DNA of 35,927 nt from assembly GCF_003385555.1 (NCBI RefSeq), contig NZ_QOHR01000003.1:202122-238048 (forward strand). Reading direction: 5' to 3'. Positions 35,359 to 35,927 of this stretch are shown piece after piece (within the stretch, counting starts at the first letter, position 1; every line of letters starts with the position of its first letter). A program made the translations under genes and the position numbers. The notes beneath the pieces are model-generated. The model saw only the letters and a program-made list of their open reading frames with translations. It did not search any database and was not told the DNA's origin. The stretch is from Rhodosalinus sediminis (lineage in GTDB: Bacteria > Pseudomonadota > Alphaproteobacteria > Rhodobacterales > Rhodobacteraceae).

Positions 35359-35927
35359 TCAAACTTCACGTGCCAAATCTTTCGCTTGCTCAGGGCTAAT
35401 GCTATGTACGTATTGTAATATCCCCTGCACAACACTCTCTTTTCCGTTAACTTCACTGATCTGCCTCTTAAATTGATCCAGTCGCTGATCTGTTATTTCT
35501 GTACTATTCTCTTGAATCAAAACATTAAATGAAATACAACTAGAGGAGCAAATCTTGGACTTACCCTCATTTATTGAAAAATTTGAGCCATGAAGCGCCT
35601 GCACTAATTGATCTGAAGATTTTGCAAGCGCCTCACTGTTTCGTGACGACAAGATTATATCGTCAACATACACGCTAAGTGTAAATTTACGCGCCACTTC
35701 TCGTAAATATCTACCCGCCAGACTTTTGTCTAGAACCAATGCTGAAAGCGCAGGAGACTGATGAAACCCGTATGGCAAAAACCTGTGACCACGATCACAT
35801 ACCAAAGATATTTGCGCATAATACATTGCCGCCTCAAAAGGCACTCCGATCTTCTGCAGTGATCTTACAAGCTTTGTCCTTGTTACATTGTAATAAAAAC
35901 GCGAGATATCCAAGGAACATCTGAAAA
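35359..35927 (-). CDS. Reverse transcriptase, 3' part of gene (N-terminus beyond window edge); possible defence-type RT
   Basis: The frame is open from the window edge to a TGA at 35359-35361, giving 188 residues of the C-terminal part of an RNA-directed DNA polymerase. Motif A reads SLDISRFYYNV (Asp codon at 35908-35910). Motif B is LPYGFHQSPALSAL (35752-35778 covers LPYGFHQSP). Motif C is YVDD (35659-35670) followed by IILSS. Motif D is near GSNFSINEGKSKI. All catalytic Asp codons in view are intact. It lacks the retron-type VTGL segment, and no maturase or HNH domain is visible. The tail of about 100 residues after YVDD ends in EQAKDLAREV. G+C is about 38% (46 of 120 counted at 35401-35520), far below the neighbours, indicating transfer. 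Abi/DRT ('unknown group') defence RT is the leading but unproven idea; a group II or other RT remains possible. The TTG at 35913 is unlikely to be the true start because motif A would lack its preceding fingers. Confidence 0.88.
   Translation of the reverse strand, partial: FRCSLDISRFYYNVTRTKLVRSLQKIGVPFEAAMYYAQISLVCDRGHRFLPYGFHQSPALSALVLDKSLAGRYLREVARKFTLSVYVDDIILSSRNSEALAKSSDQLVQALHGSNFSINEGKSKICSSSCISFNVLIQENSTEITDQRLDQFKRQISEVNGKESVVQGILQYVHSISPEQAKDLAREV

Noticed and set aside
35739-35924. 61-codon plus-strand frame over the reverse transcriptase
   Set aside because: It lies opposite the conserved RT motif A-B region and has no recognisable features.
35359-35927. Calling the RT a retron
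   Set aside because: No msr/msd region is visible, the retron VTGL segment is absent from the part seen, and the region where the ncRNA would lie is outside the window.

Overview
The window is 35,927 bases of very G+C-rich DNA (about 70% by eye) with tightly packed housekeeping genes. It is almost certainly a chromosomal piece of an alphaproteobacterium of the Rhodobacterales/Rhodobacteraceae type. The grounds are gene content and order (rsmB - heparinase-like - purH; rnd-lptC-lptA-lptB-hpf-ptsN without rpoN; a DUF1674/SdhAF4 gene; a GT14-type glycosyltransferase with a sulfotransferase), an alphaproteobacterial-type sigma-32 promoter before dnaK, and an alphaproteobacterial-type LexA box before dnaE2. 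I saw no rRNA, tRNA, CRISPR array or insertion sequence, and there is no gene-free stretch longer than 300 bases.

Layout, left to right. (1) 26-4771, minus strand: rsmB, a heparinase II/III-family gene and purH, probably one operon. (2) 4837-6103, plus: a small SDH-assembly-factor-like gene and a type I GAPDH. (3) 6108-7381, minus: dapB and a small secreted protein. (4) 7469-8634, plus: rbfA coupled to a secreted phosphodiester glycosidase. (5) 8698-8778: four back-to-back hairpins between convergent genes. (6) 8813-16355, minus: an error-prone polymerase dnaE2 that appears to lack its C-terminal OB domain, then rppH, a ctpA-type protease, an EnvC-like amidase activator and gpmI; the last three form a cell-wall and glycolysis run. 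(7) 16496-20303, plus: rnd, lptC, lptA, lptB, hpf, ptsN. (8) 20311-28413, minus: a surface-polysaccharide block with, in transcription order, cysQ, galU, galE, two paralogous family-2 glycosyltransferases, a GT14-like transferase and a two-domain sulfotransferase. Facing it at 28555 is a polysaccharide-export-type ABC permease. (9) 29391-30014, minus: an AlkB-family dioxygenase. (10) 30196-33377, plus: dnaK and dnaJ behind a clear heat-shock promoter. (11) 33399-35358, plus: pncA and pncB, the nicotinamide-to-NaMN salvage pair. (12) 35359 to the right end, minus: an A+T-rich (about 38% G+C in a hand count) reverse transcriptase gene, cut off by the window edge.

Two systems stand out. The first is the sugar-nucleotide, glycosyltransferase and sulfotransferase operon beside cysQ. 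GalU and GalE would supply UDP-glucose and UDP-galactose, the transferases would build a glycan, the sulfotransferase would decorate it, and CysQ would remove the PAP by-product. This is a coherent but inferred pathway for a sulfated surface glycan. The second is the reverse transcriptase at the right end. It starts exactly where the host-like composition ends, with its stop codon directly abutting that of pncB. It looks like the 3' end of a horizontally acquired element, plausibly a reverse-transcriptase-based phage-defence system. Its class cannot be settled because its N-terminus and any partner genes lie outside the window.
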